Positions 11,069-23,147 of a stretch of DNA of 64,000 nt are shown piece after piece. Position 1 is the stretch's first letter, and every line of letters begins with the position of its first letter. Below the pieces are notes generated by a model. It was not told the DNA's origin. It saw nothing but the letters and a program-made list of their open reading frames with translations, and ran no database searches. The position numbers were made by a program, and so were the translations under genes. Origin of the DNA: Candolleomyces eurysporus (taxonomy: Eukaryota; Basidiomycota; Agaricomycetes; Agaricales; Psathyrellaceae); assembly GCA_027579435.1 (NCBI GenBank), contig JANBPK010000809.1, forward strand, positions 310,001 to 374,000. Reading direction: 5' to 3'.

Positions 11069-13293
11069 ATGTCTGCTAATGACTACGTTCCACTACCATC
11101 CAGCGCTGAGCCTGCTCTCGAGAGCGGCCGCCTTTACCGTGATGCGTCCCTGGGGGACGGAGGGACAAAACGAAGTCTCCAAGAGCGCCAGTGTGTCCAA
11201 ACCTGCTTACAAAAATCAGTGACGGTGTTGACCAATGAGCCCCAGCCTCTCCATGATCGCTCTCGCCGGTATGATTGGCACAGGCCTCTTCCTCTCCAGT
11301 GGCCAAGCTCTTTCCCAAGCTGGTCCCCTCGGATGTGTTTTGGGGTTCCTGCTCGTGAGTACCCGAGCGGTCCCTGCGAAATGCACTCTAAACTTCGTTC
11401 CTCTCCCAGATGGGGTCCGTAACTGCCGCAATCTGCAAGTGTCATTCATTTCATTTTTTTGCCTAAGATGACTGATATGGCCTCTGTTAGCGCTCATTTC
11501 CGCTGAAATGTCTGCCTTCAAACCCCTTGGCGGGGGGTTTGTTCGGCATGCGACATTATGGATAGATAGTAGTGCCGGCATTGTAACAGGGTGAGTTATA
11601 CGGGCATACTTCGTATCTATGCAGTGCTCTGAGCTTATCCTTATCACAAACAGATGGAATTTTTGGTATGCTATGGCAATTACGATGCCTGCTGAAGTTT
11701 CCGCTGCCGTTACTCTGCTGAACTTCTGGCACCCAACTCGGAACGTCGTCATTCCCATTGTGTATGGCGCCTTCTACTCCACATAAGGAAGCATTGACCG
11801 TGTGGACTAGGTTGCTTTGGCTCGGTATTACTGCCGTCAATCTGGCCCCTGTCAGGTTCTATGGCGAATTTGAATTTTATTTCGCCTTCTGCAAGGTATG
11901 TGGTGTGCAACTGGCCGCACTTCCACCTGTATTGATCCGAAACTGAATTTGCCTCAAGGTCGCTTTCATTGTAGTCTTTATCATCGCGGGGTTGCTCCTG
12001 GATCTAGGTTTATTCACTGTGGAAGAACGACTTGGCTTTCGCTATTGGTCTTCCCCTTATCCGTTATTCCGGGAATACGTGCTACATGGCTGGACAGGAC
12101 GTTTCGCGGGCTTCTGGTCTACCATGATTTCCGCAGCTTTTGCGTACGGAAACGTTCAGATTGTGGCCATCGCAGGGGCAGAAACGCGAAACCCGAGAAA
12201 ATCTATCCCGGCTGCGCTAAGAGCGACATTCACCCGAGTTGTGATGTTCTATGTGCTGTCTATCTTTGTCATTTCCCTCCTTATTCCGGCTGACGATCCC
12301 CGTCTGAACCTTGGGAACGGAAGCGTCACGCAAAGTCCCTTCGTCATTGCATTTTCTCGAGTTGGCATCAAGGTCAGTTTCCCTGATCTTATGACATGTC
12401 GACCTCACGCGCCTGTTGCTCTTGCAGGGAATTCCATCTTTATTTAATGCGGTGGTACGTAAAATCGCCATTCTCAAGTTTTGGAGCCCTGTCTGCTCAC
12501 TGACACTCTCCAAAGATTTTGACATCTGCATTAAGTTCAGCTAATGCTTGTACATTCCTTGCTTCTCGGACTCTCCATGGGCTAGCCTTGGATGGAAATG
12601 CACCGCAAGCGTTCCTCTCACTGAACCGCTATCACGTTCCGTATAAAGCCGTTCTAGCGTCTTCTGCTTGGGGCGTCGTTGGGCTACTAGGCTCCATGAG
12701 GGATGGAACTGTGGCACGCATCTCCTCTTCTGAACACCACTCGATCCCATGGTTGACACACCCCACAGGTCTTCGTATGGCTTCTTTCCATCGTGACCAC
12801 GGCAGGCCTGGTATCCTGGGGCATCATTTGCATTGCCTACCTCCGATTCTTCTATGCTTTGCAACGACAGGGAATCCCTAGAAACCGATTACCTTACGTG
12901 TCTCCCTTCCAGCCGTATCTCGCAGTACGTCCTACTCTTCCATATATGCACTCATTAACTCACGCTCGATGCTAGTATTTTGCATTGGCTATGAATGTGC
13001 TGGTGGTTTTGACAAGCGGATGGACGTTGTTCATGCGCGATTCGTTCAGCTTCTCTGGCTTCGTGTATTATTATTTTAACTGGTACGTTGCAGTTTCTGC
13101 ACTCTTAGGATTCTTATGTTTGTCTGACCAGAAAACCAGCATTATGGTACCAGTTCTATACTGCGTCTGCAAATATCTCCGCGGGGACAGCCTACTCCGG
13201 CTGGAGGATATTGACTTCCGCACAGAACTTATGCTTATAAGCCAAGAGAACGAGGCCCAAACTCTTGGCCAGCGGCGAACACGCAGAAACTAG
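11069..13293 (+). CDS. Amino-acid permease, YAT/APC family
   Basis: Plasma-membrane proton-coupled amino-acid importer of the fungal YAT family. The cytosolic head (MSANDYVPLPSSAEP) ends in RSLQERH; an intron from 11191 to 11245 joins it to LSMIALAGMIGTGLFLSSG, the family's first helix with the GTG substrate motif. Twelve hydrophobic helices can be followed through about eight short introns, including the AYGNVQIVAIAGAETRNPRK block (conserved GAE[ts].NPRK) and SALSSANACTFLASRTL. The C-tail LEDIDFRTEL matches the usual cytosolic end. One intron near 13083-13131 is ambiguous; reading through keeps the frame and is used here. Substrate range cannot be told. Confidence 0.9.
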
Positions 13294-13350
13294 CTACTAT
13301 CGAAACAGATTCATTTAATCGTATATAATGATATATAGAATTGTGTTGCT

Positions 13351-15054
13351 CTAGGGCAACTCGGCGTTCCAAATACGCTTCAGCAAAAGGCGCAAAATCT
13401 GCTCAGGTCCTGGTGTATGCGTCACACACCACACACCATGTGCCTCCTCCACGACAGGACGCTCCTCTACCTCTACGCGCGCTGGGACCACAGTCGACTC
13501 CCAAAGGTCGTCTTCAGCGTGAAGTTTGTCGAGTAGCCGCTGCACCTCTGCTCTGTTGGCACCTGGGGCGTATGCAGATACGTCCTCTCGCCTATCGACA
13601 ACCAACATACCGCGGCATAGCTCTCCAGTCCTGTTGACAAACAAGCAGAGGGTGAGATGAAGACATAGAAACGGAGCGAACAATAGATAAAGCACCTTTC
13701 AATGTCAAACAGGCGCTTTCGCGCTCTCCACCCGGGAGAAAGGGAGCATCCTTCGGTTATTTGGTCGTCTTGGACAGGTGGGTTGCAAATAGCACACCAA
13801 ATCGCGACAATGTCGTGTAATTCCATGGCATCCTTTCCGAACTCTAGCATAATTTCTCTCGTTCTCTCGAAGAACGAGCTGGTGAAATGAGTGACGGGGG
13901 ATTTGTTGAGCGGATTAGAAGGCTCCGCTGTCGAAGAAAAAGGTGGGTCCACTGCTTTCTTGTAGATCGGGAAAGGTAGCTCGTGTGGAGTGGTAATGTC
14001 CAGGGGCAAGAGTATGAATCGATCCAAGGGTATCTCGGACAGGGATCCAGATAATAGTAGCCGTTTGACTGCGTATGGATCAGCGAAGAAATTGACTGGA
14101 AGGAACAAGCGTGAGTCTAGCTTTGTGTATTGACATTCAAATGCGAGAAACGACATACACTCTGCAACCGGGCTGGTGTTACCAGGGACGTCGACTGCCC
14201 CTCCCATTGACACGAACCGGCCTATCGTGTCCATCATCACCTGGCGGTCCTTTTGGATAAGCAACGCCAGGTTTGTGAGTGGGCCCAGAGCAACATAGGT
14301 AACCGATCTTCGGGGTCTTGACCGGATGAGATTGAGAAGCGCGTCAAACCCCTTGTCGTCGATTATCTTGAGACAACCATTTTCCTCGACGAATTGAGAG
14401 AAATGTGGCTTTGAATCGAGCTCGGGATGTCGATTGGCAATGTCCCCCAGGCCATCTCTGCGTAGTAACCGTCTATTCAATCGACCATAACTTCGGATAC
14501 TTGGGGACATGTGCGAACCTTCCGTGGAAGTACTGGGCACTGTGAAGTTCACCTTCGAGAGGGCCGGCGGATCCCTTTATCAGGAAGGGAGGAGTGGAGG
14601 GCTTGAAGTTGGGGAACCTATGAGCATCGTCCGGGAATAGCTCGAGGTGCTTGGCAACTGCCTGATAAGCTTTGAAGATGTTGAGGCTGGATGGACAAAG
14701 GGATCAGACGGTGGAGGCTAGAGCAACTCCAGATCCACCCACTATGAAGCTTCCAGGTCAGTGTTCCCTGCAAAGATAACGGCATTTCAGGACAGCCAAC
14801 TCCCTGATGAAGCGACGAGCCTACCGAAGGAGACGACAAATGCTAGAATTTCCAATTCGGGGGACGCAAGGGCGAGCAGACTTGATGAATGCTGTCAGTT
14901 TGCTTCACTTTGCGTTTCCAAGAAATCAAAGTACATTGCCACTATGTCATCGACTCCAGGATCGGTGTCGACTAGGATCAGGCAGTCAAATAGCCTCTCT
15001 TTTGCGCAGACGCCACCAAGACTCACTGATTACTGGAATCCTCTTGTCAGCCAT
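13351..15054 (-). CDS. Inosine-uridine-type nucleoside hydrolase
   Basis: Hydrolyses the N-glycosidic bond of ribonucleosides in purine/pyrimidine salvage. The start MADKRIPVI at 15054 splices directly to IDTDPGVDDIVA, which is the calcium-binding Asp cluster (DTDPGVDD) of the family, and then to ILLALASPELEILAFVVSFG. Later blocks are VTYVALGPLTNLALLIQ and FVSMGGAVDVPGN (the family's MGG region), then ELHDIVAIWCAI, which carries the C-terminal metal Asp. About six introns, one at roughly 13625-13695 joining RLFDIER to TGELCRGMLVVDRRED. Length near 400 residues, somewhat longer than bacterial relatives, with a C-terminal extension. All metal ligands I can recognise are intact. Ends 57 bases from the convergent permease. 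Confidence 0.88.
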
Positions 15055-15334
15055 GAGCGTGTGTATGCAATGGTGTCGAGAAAGGCTCGAGCTCAGCGAT
15101 AACGATAAGCTGCATGGCGACCCCTTTCGGGCGCCATCACCTCCAACGAGCACCGAGATCTCACCTTTCTGCTAGCGCTCGGCATCCCGGGCGCTTACGA
15201 TGGCATCAGCCGGCAACTGTACAGTTGTGTCACGGTGGCTTGTTGTGTGACATGTGCGTGATCAGTGTCACAGCACAACTCGTCGAGGGCGCTGCCAGAA
15301 ATCTAGTCGCCAACGACCATCGTCTCCATCCAAA

Positions 15335-16597
15335 ATGTCCGAATCGTTGCGCTTTATGGGCTCCCTAGAGGGCCACAAGGGATGGGTCACCGCGATCGCC
15401 ACGTCCTCGGAGAACCCTGACATGATCTTGTCCGCGTCGCGAGGTCTGCCTTACCTTTCTATTCCCTGTTATCTTCTCTTACCGGTGGAATAGACAAGAC
15501 CATCATCGTCTGGCAATTGACCCGTGACGAAGAGAGCTACGGCTACCCCAAGCGAATTCTCCACGGCCACAACCACTTCGTCTCTGATGTCGTTATCTCT
15601 TCCGATGGCCAATTCGCCCTCTCTGCTTCTTGGGATCACACTCTCCGCCTCTGGGACCTCAACAATGGCCAAACCACCCGCCGATTCGTCGGCCACACCT
15701 CTGACGTCCTGTCTGTCAGCTTCAGTGCTGATAACAGGCAAATCGTCTCAGGCTCTCGTGACAAGACCATCAAGCTGTGGAATACCCTCGGCGAATGCAA
15801 GTACGACATCAAGGAGGATGGCCACAGCGAGTGGTAGGTGCACGCTCCCATGCTTCGCGACGCGTTCTCATCGCGCTTTTTCTAGGGTCTCTTGCGTTCG
15901 ATTCAGCCCCAATGTCTTGAACCCTGTTATCGTATCTTGCGGCTGGGACAAGGTCGTCAAGGTGAGCGTTGATTCCATGCTCTGTGCGGGTGATGTATAC
16001 GAGAAATATATTTGCTACTTCAGAGGGTACACACACCCTATGAGACTAATTTTTCCACCAAGATCTCTGACCCTTCTTTGTGTTGCTTATTTTGCTTCCG
16101 ACACGGCGCTAACTCCCTCCTAGGTCTGGGAACTCTCCAAGTTCAAGCTCAAGACTAACCACTACGGCCACACTGGCTACATCAACACTGTCGCTGTTTC
16201 CCCTGACGGCTCCTTGGCTGCTTCTGGTGGCAAGGATGGCATCACCATGCTTTGGGACCTTAACGAGGGCAAGCACCTCTACTCCCTTGAGGCTGGTGAC
16301 ATCGTCAATGCCCTCGTCTTCTCCCCCAACCGATACTGGCTCTGTGCTGCCACCTCTACCTGCGTCAAAATCTTTGACTTGGAGAGCAAGTAAGCATCTC
16401 ATATCCATTCGGGCTAAATGCCGTATTAATCATTTGTTGCAAGGTCCATTGTCGATGAGCTCAAGCCTGCCTACACTGATGTCCATGAGGAGGGACGACA
16501 GCCCGAGTGCGTGTCGATTGCCTGGTCCGCCGATGGTCAAACTCTGTTCGCTGGGTTCACCGACGACGCTCTGCGTGTCTGGACCGTCACATCATAA
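15335..16597 (+). CDS. RACK1/Cpc2, guanine-nucleotide-binding protein beta-like, 40S-bound
   Basis: Seven-bladed WD40 protein on the head of the 40S ribosomal subunit that docks kinases and tunes translation (yeast Asc1, fission yeast Cpc2). Exons: 15335-15443, 15494-15833, 15886-15961, 16124-16389, 16444-16597. The start [20 protein letters not shown] is standard. WD/GH repeats can be counted along the length ([38 protein letters not shown] at the end). Length about 315 residues, as usual. The third intron, at 162 nt, is three times longer than the others and carries a snoRNA, so this gene is also a snoRNA host. Divergent from the nucleoside hydrolase over 281 bases. Confidence 0.97.
15985..16075 (+). 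ncRNA. C/D box snoRNA, U24 (snR24) type, inside the RACK1 intron
   Basis: Lies in intron 15962-16123. C box GTGATGT at 15990-15996, D box CTGA at 16067-16070, closed by a GGG (15988-15990) / CCC (16071-16073) stem. The segment before the D box, CCACCAAGATCT, and the upstream guide ATATTTGCTACTTC match what I remember of U24/snR24, which guides 2'-O-methylation of the large rRNA. A C'-like TATGAGA sits at about 16039-16045 after a small GGGT/ACCC hairpin. In budding yeast snR24 also sits in the intron of the RACK1 orthologue ASC1, so the host location is conserved. It would be released by debranching and trimming of the intron. Confidence 0.85.
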
Positions 16598-16720
16598 AAG
16601 CTTATTTGCATGTATTCTGTCACGATTCCATCCTTTGCTGCAAATGACAAAAACATCTCAAAACACTGTATATTGGGTATATAGTATCCAATTTGACGTG
16701 AAATGGAGCGGTATGAAAGG

Positions 16721-17763
16721 TTAATCACTTTGTACGCGTACTGCCTCTTTGATATTGCGTTCTCGTTCTGGGAAATCCCATCGGTCAAGACCACCGAAAT
16801 CAATTTTCATCCCAAGGAAGCTCATGTTGAACTGCAGTTCGCAAATATGTGAAACGCGAGCTCGCCAGTTGTCTCCACTGTGAATTGGTTGTGAGCTTGG
16901 CTTTCGACAAGGGATTGAGAGGAAACGCACGTCGCAGTCCCATAGAAATTCCCGGAGGGAGAGACCGACCGAACGCATTCGTCGTGCAGAGATTTATCGT
17001 CGTATATCCAGATAGTTTTGCCAGTGTAGATTTCTTGCCAATCGTTTTGGTCGATTAGTGGATTCGGTGGATGAATCTTTTTGGTCCCTGCTGCTCTTGG
17101 AGGTGCAGGTCGAAGGTCGACGTCGTTGAAAAGCCGTAAGGCTGCGATGTTGGATATGTTTTCGAGTACACGACGTTCTTCAGGGTTCGTAGGGTTTAAG
17201 ACACGGATAACGGATGATAGAGGGCCAGAGTCGGAAGAACCGCCGTCTGATTCGTCACCATCTCCACCCCCATCGTCCATGCTGACATCTTCCGCTGGGG
17301 TGGAGGAGGAGGACGGCGGGCTTGGTTCAGCTGGAGGTGGAGTGATGCTTTCGAGGATTTCGCGCTCTGCGTCTTTGAGTTTGATGTAGAAAGCGTCCCA
17401 GGCTTCATCGTTTGAGTAATCTGTGCGGATGAGAACGCCGGGCGCGTCGTCGTCTTCTAATAGCGAGCCGAACGGGTCTTGGTCAGGGATCTGGTGGAGG
17501 GGTTAGGGTGTTGGGTGAGCTGGACCAGAGATAGCGCGGGACACCAACCTCGAAGGCGACATCTTGCGCGTTTTTGGGCGGTGGACATGTGGGCCAATTT
17601 TTGTGCAGCGTGTGCAAGATTAGTTTTCGACGGCCTAGGTTAGGTTGTGCAGCTTTTTCAGAGAAGTAGTTTTTCTATCGGTTTATAGAAAACGATGAAG
17701 CCAAGGCGGAATGTAGGACGGGAAACGACTGACTTGGAGGATCTCGACCAAAATTGGGTGCAT
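16721..17763 (-). CDS. Conserved hypothetical acidic protein
   Basis: No family recognised. A good gene model starts with the short exon MHPILVEILQ at 17763, joined by a 59-nt intron (GTCAGT...GATAG) to KNYFSEKAAQPNLGRRKLIL, then LHTLHKNWPTCPPPKNAQDV. A second intron joins AFE to IPDQDPFGSLLEDDDAPG. The middle is an acidic Ser/Asp/Gly-rich linker (17240-17340). The C-terminal part is compact and conserved-looking: NDWQEIYTGKTIWIYDDKSL, then, across an intron at about 16867-16930, GDNWRARVSHICELQFNMSF, ending IKEAVRVQSD. About 290 residues, no signal peptide or membrane helix. Tail to tail with RACK1. Confidence 0.75.
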
Positions 17764-18060
17764 AGTGGTGGAAGGATGGAGAGCGCCGATGAGATCGGTT
17801 TGCGAACTGGACGTGCAGAGATCTGTGTTGTTTCACAAAAGTGTCATTGCTATTGGAGAATTGACACGCGAAACTGGTGGAAGTTGACAAGCAGGCTCAA
17901 AGTCGGTGATAGAAACGGGAAGATTCCAAGGGAAAAGTTTGCGGCCAACATGGCATGCAAACAAGCATCCCAAATTTCATAACAGGCAGCACTCACGTTC
18001 ACACCAAAGTCGACCCAAAATATATGAGCATTACGCGCAGGGAGTAGTCTATATAGTGAA

Positions 18061-18745
18061 TTATACTGCTGATGTACGCGAGCCAGCAAGTCGGTCCACC
18101 ACCTATATAAAAATTCAGGGTGTGCGTGAGTATCAGTCCAACTGGACGCGAGGTAGTTGATGCTTACCCCGGCAACACCTGGTAGAGAGAGCAGAGTCCC
18201 AATGAAGGGAAGCTGTCGCAGGAACGAAACTACCACTGGGAAGAAGTCGCTGCAAAGACAGGCGTCAGAGAGCGAGCATTTGGATGCATGCATATGCTGC
18301 AGGAGGAATCCGGACGCACCCAAACAAGTTGAGGAAACCAAAAGTCTCGATGAGCATCCCGAAGAACGGCCACTTGAGGAAGATGAGAAGGATTCCACCA
18401 AAGAAACATATCGAGCCCCGGATTTTCTGTTTGCGCGCGAAGAACGAGACGGTCTTTTGAGGTCCAATAATGAGCGCCAGGCCGGAAACGAAAAGGATCT
18501 GTTGGGAGGATGGTGTCGGGTCGGGTGCTCAGCGCTCACGAGCCAGACAGATGTCAGTCAAAAACACGAACGTACATTGCCCAATGCCAAAAGAGCCCCG
18601 TCAAACAAAAACATGACGCCGAGGAACATGAAGAGTCCCCCGAATGTCGTCAACGCGACGCCGATTTCTGTGAACATTAGGCATATCAGTAAATGCGGCG
18701 AATGCAGAAGAACGACGACGGACTCTGTGCATCTGAGAGCCACAT
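18061..18745 (-). CDS. GOT1: Vesicle transport protein GOT1
   Basis: Small four-helix Golgi membrane protein that helps ER-to-Golgi and intra-Golgi vesicle fusion. Exon 1 MWLSDAQ (18745) splices to KIGVALTTFGGLFMFLGVMF, a hallmark Got1 start. Then LFDGALLALGN, LIIGPQKTVSFFARKQKIRG, ICFFGGILLIFLKWPFFGML and the final loop VSFLRQLPFIGTLLSLPGVA. The last intron, about 18094-18163, adds VVDRLAGSRTSAV. Length about 140 residues, as expected. The first donor is GTCCGT, a weak site, but no other gives the conserved join. The 5' side 18746-19205 (460 bases) shows no gene. Confidence 0.92.
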
Positions 18746-19205
18746 GGTGGGTAGAGTCCAAGAGCGGTGGTACAGGCCGTGTGCTTGTCGACGTGTACTT
18801 AGCAGGCGTAGCTGCGTAACACTATTCTGCCCGCGTCACCACGTCGCGCGTCTCCTAAATATAGAAGGTCATTGACACGTACGTCCGTCCAGGCACCAGG
18901 AGAAAATTCCGTCTCAAGCAAAGGAAAATGGTTCAAGCCATGTATTACAGGTATAGAAAAAGGGTGACACTAATGTTCAAAATAATCTTCACAAAAACCC
19001 GTAATGAGAGGAGAATCGCAAGCAGAGCTAATAAGTTAGGAGGAAAGCAGTAGATAAGGCGCGATTAAGGTCCATCTCATGCACTAATCTACAAGGGGCG
19101 GCATATCAGTGAACGCCCACATGAACGCGAGATAAGGGGAGAGGGAGACGCACGATACACAAGATACTATACTATCAAGGTACATACAAATAACGACCAA
19201 GAAAG
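18746..19205. other. Intergenic, no gene seen
   Basis: 460 bases between the GOT1 start and the 3' end of the next minus-strand gene. AT-rich with short spurious frames only. It probably holds the GOT1 promoter and the 3' UTR of the neighbour. Confidence 0.4.
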
Positions 19206-20644
19206 CTAATGGGTGTGTCGGATAGCTTCGGACTTCGCCCGAATGACTCGGTCGTAAGATTCACGAAGAGGGGTTCTTCGGGCGAGGACAGTCAAGTGAT
19301 TGCTGAGATAGGGCCCAGGTAATAGGGGGTGGATGGCATCGATGTTGGCGTGTGGATTAACAGTGGGAAAGAAGACCACAGACTGCGGCGAAGGTGGGCG
19401 TGTGACCGTAGGGAGGTGTGTTAATGCAGAAAGCGCAGCGGAGGAAGGCGAAGCAGACATGGTAGAGAAGGTACGGAGTCTTGGTACTCCAACTGAATCT
19501 GTCCGGAAAATACCTTGGACAGGGAGGGTGGCTATAGATCGCCCGGAAGAAATGGAGCCGCGTCGGTCTTGAAGGCCCTTGGCAGGACCATCTGTGAAAG
19601 ACGTCCCGGTCGTTGTCGAAGTCGGAGATGTGGTTGTCACAAAGTCTTCATTGACACTGCTGGCAGGGGATGTGGATAGCTGAGGCGGTGCGGCGCCGCC
19701 TGTCACGACGGTCAAGGGTGTAAGAGCAGGTTTCCCGATGTTGACCTGGCCGGTGGAATGGCCACGGATGAGAGGATGTGGCCGGACTTCTGGTTTTCCA
19801 GAAATAGAATATGTGGAGGGAGGTCTTGAGGATCGCTGTTTGGTTTGAGAGGATGGACGGTAGCTTGGTTGGGAGATAGATGGTATCGACGAGGGAGGAT
19901 CGGTCCGGGTCTCCTTGGTGGTGTCCAACTCCAAGCGGCGGAGTTGTGACTGGAGGTGACTGACGTCGGTGTGCTGGGCTTCCGCCGCGGCAGAGAAATG
20001 CTGGGGGGCACTAGGCAAAGTGGGTGTCGTAGGTGACTGGGTGGAAAGGGGTTGTCTGGGTGCTTCTCTCATCATCTCGGGGGCAAAGTCGGTCTGGCGA
20101 GCCGTTTCAACTCGTTGGAGTGTAGGTTCAGTGGCCCGAATATTTTCAAGTCGTTGCAGGTTGAGGGGGCGGTGAATAATGTCTGCTTCAGAGGCTGTCT
20201 CGGAGTCAGAGCCGTCCTGGTTTGGTGTTGCGGCTCCGCTTTCGCTGGAGACCCATTCGTCATCGTCTTCATCGTCGTCCTTGCTACTCGCAATCGTAAA
20301 GCCTGCTCTCCCCTTCGTGGCATTCACTTTCTGCGACGAGACGTTTCTTTTCAGAGGCACAACATGCTCTCTTGACTGGACACGCTGGCTGCTATTTACC
20401 CGGCCAAGCATTGCCTTCTGCTGGAGGATAAACAAGGAGTTTACTAGTCAAAATGAAATCAGGTTGCTAGGAGAGAAGGACAACGAACCTCGCCACCAAA
20501 ACCCGCCTTCTTTTGCTTATCGGAGTGCTTGGACGGGGGCATCTCTCGCTGAGTAAACTGGAGATTGGGGGCTATCTTGGTTGCAGAATTCGATCTAGCG
20601 CCGAGTCTGCCGGTGCTGCCCGTTTTGTGGTATTTGGGAGGCAT
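19206..20644 (-). CDS. Conserved basidiomycete Ser/Pro-rich protein of unknown function
   Basis: Start MPPKYHKTGSTGRLGARSNS at 20644. A single intron (about 20420-20487) joins KKAGFGGE to QKAMLGRVNSSQRVQSREHV. The next block holds KDDDEDDDEWVSSESGAATP, an acidic W-SSESG motif that resembles the fungal DUF3295-type signature. Most of the rest is disordered Ser/Thr/Pro sequence. The C-terminus is ordered and probably the functional end: FFPTVNPHANIDAIHPLLPG, PYLSNHLTVLARRTPLRESY, then DRVIRAK. No membrane segment. A link to nitrogen control is possible only if the DUF3295-like motif is real. Divergent from UTP6 over 196 bases. Confidence 0.75.
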
Positions 20645-20840
20645 TTCGCTGCTTCTTGCGCCTTCCCAGCGCCTGGAGGCTGGCTTTGTGGGAGAAGAAG
20701 AGGGTGACGGGCCCGAGAGTGGGTGATTGAAAGAGTGTGGGAGTATCAGTCCCGCCCACAGCAACTCAGCTTCGGCCCGCGTCCTTTCCTCCGAAAACTT
20801 TCTCTCTCCATTACCGTCTCTCTGCTCTTCGTTCGCCACC
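20645..20840. promoter_or_regulatory. Bidirectional promoter, unknown gene / UTP6
   Basis: 196 bases between head-to-head ATGs, rich in CT tracts ahead of the UTP6 start (CGCCACCATGG is a strong Kozak context). No motif was assigned. Confidence 0.4.
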
Positions 20841-23147
20841 ATGGAGCGCGTTCAGTATCAGCAGGAGCAGGTCAGTCGTGTCATTTCGCAGCGACCAGGG
20901 GCCCTTGCTCACCGATGCTCGCCAGATGCTCCCAGAGCTCAAAGATCTGGTCGAAAAGAACCTGTTCACTCAAGTGAGAGCCGCTTTCGTCTGGTGCTCC
21001 ACATGAGATTGAGTTTTTCAGAAAGAAATCAGGCAGATTGTAAAGCAAAGAACGGCTTTTGAGACTGCGCTCGTTCGCAGAGTTGCGAAGAAGGCCGATT
21101 TCATTCGGTACATCTCTTACGAGATGGACCTGGAAAAGCTTAGGAAACTAAGGGTCAAACGCATGGGTAAGATCCTTGCTAGGTCACCTGTCTTGTCACT
21201 TATTAAATTGGACCCTGCGTAGACCTGCCCAAAGGGCCAGCTACCGTGTCCGATTATGCTTTCGTTCGGCGGCAGTTCCACATATTCGAACGCGCATTGA
21301 AACGGTTCAAGTCAGATGTTGCTTTATGGATCCAATATATCCAAGTAGCCAAACGCGAAGGAGCACGGACACTCGTCGGAAGGGTCACAGCCAGGTTGGT
21401 GTTGGAACTACGGAGTTACATGGAGCTAGATATTGATTATTGTTACCTGTTTAGAGCACTCCAACTTCACCCCAACAACCCAACCTTTTATATTCTTGCC
21501 GCATCCCATGAGCTGGATAACTCGTCGCCTTCGGCTGCGCGGGCCCTGCTTCAGCGGGGCATTCGGGTCAACCCCGACAGCATAGACATGTGGAAAGAAT
21601 ATGTAAAGATGGAACTAGGCTTTATGGAGAGTCTGCGGCGCCGTTGGGACGTGTTGGGTATCAAGGTCGAAGGCGAACCTGCTGGAAAGGGAAAGCAGAA
21701 GATGACAGAAGAGGACCCTAGTCGGTTTCTGACGGATGAAGATTCGGATGAGCCTGCAGCGACTTACGAGAGTCTCGAGATCGATATCCCTATTGAGGGA
21801 GACGTTGACGACGGCACCGATGCACGACGACAGATTTTGGAAGGTGCCATTGTCATATCTGTCATTGAGAGCGCTGCTCAAGGTTTGTGGCGGGTCCTGT
21901 GAGCACTTGCGGTTACTAACGTACAAGTTCATCATAGCACTTCCCAAGATTGAATTGTTTGAGGCTCTGAAGACGGTTATTTCTGATTACCCATGTCCAG
22001 CGGGAATTCAAGCCGCTCTTTTGGACATGCTGCATGATGTTCTGGCCAAAACCTTGCCTCGAGATCCGAAGGGGATGGAAATGAGGGCATATCGGTACTT
22101 GAAGAGCCCAGTTACCGCAGTTGGCTTTGTTGAGGAGCTGCGATCAGCCAATGAGGTGCTGCTCAGAATAATTGGGGAGGGCAGTGAGGAGGCACTTCTG
22201 GAGGTGTACGCAAACTTTGGGGAGAGATGGTGCGAAAAGGTCGAGGACGACCATCTGGTGCGTCTCGGGCTGAGCTAGAGTACTCGCCGCAGCTGACTCG
22301 ACCCCAGAAAGCGTATCTTATCTCGTCCCTACAGGGACTCATCCAGAAGAGGGCAAGGTCAAGGTCGCCGGCGTTGCTGGCGGCACATATCAAGGCGCTG
22401 ATGGCGGCGGGAGGGGCGGCCGAGGGCCCTGCCAAGCTGCTGAAAACGGCAGCTCGGTACACGTCGCTCGCTCCGGAGTCGTCACGTGTGTGGCTGGCGA
22501 GACTCGCAGCCGAGAAAGCTGTGGGGACGGGGACAGGAGCGCGGGAGGCATNGGGCAGAAGCGCGGAAGCTCGCGCGAGGGAGTGAAGAAGAGCTTGTCC
22601 GTGTATGGACGTGGGGCATCGCAGAGGAGGCGAGCACTGGAGGAAAGAAGCGGGTGCACGAGGCAGGTGGGACCGATCTGGCGAACAGGACAGATGCCAT
22701 ACGTGCACAATTACAGGAGTTGCTAAGGGAAAGCATGCAGGCATCCCTGCACAGGGTGCACGAGGTGCTGCTGGAGAATTATGTCACGGCGCTGGCAGAG
22801 GACGATGTGCCGGAGGCCGGGAGGACGTCGGATCAGGGCANGGGGCTGGAGCAGCTGGAAAGAGACAGTCGGCCATGTGGGCAGGCCATTGTCTCACGAG
22901 TGGGCCGTTCTGGGAGAGGATGTTCGAGCGGGTGGCGAAAATGGAGGGCAAAGATGCCGGTGGGAAAGAGGAGGTGTTGGGGGCGATATACGAGCAGTGG
23001 CGGAAAAAGGACGGCGTGGGTGCGGAGGTGGGGCTGGGCGTGGGTGGCTGGCTGGGGGAGGGCCGGGGGAGAGAGGCGGCCTTGACTGTCACAGCAGCAG
23101 CTTCNGCCGAGGTGCGGGCGCGGTGGATAGCAATTTGTAGTGGGTAG
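20841..23147 (+). CDS. UTP6: U3 snoRNP (SSU processome) protein UTP6
   Basis: HAT-repeat subunit of the UTP-B part of the small-subunit processome, needed for 18S rRNA processing in the nucleolus. The start MERVQYQQEQ is joined to MLPELKDLVEKNLFTQ and then KEIRQIVKQRTAFETALVRR, with DFIRYISYEMDLEKLRKLRV, the conserved Utp6 head. HAT motifs follow: RRQFHIFERALKRFKSDVAL, ALQLHPNNPTFYILAASHEL. The C-terminal third is interrupted by three single N bases (22552, 22841, 23105), each shifting frame, yet the helical HAT-like sequence continues in the alternate frame to IAICSG and TAG at 23145-23147. I take these as sequence errors in a GC-rich stretch, not decay. At least seven introns. Confidence 0.9.

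Noticed and set aside
8350..15054. ACR3, bZIP, permease and nucleoside hydrolase as an arsenic or metabolic cluster
   Set aside because: No arsenate reductase, methyltransferase or backbone enzyme; each gene has its own promoter and an unrelated role.
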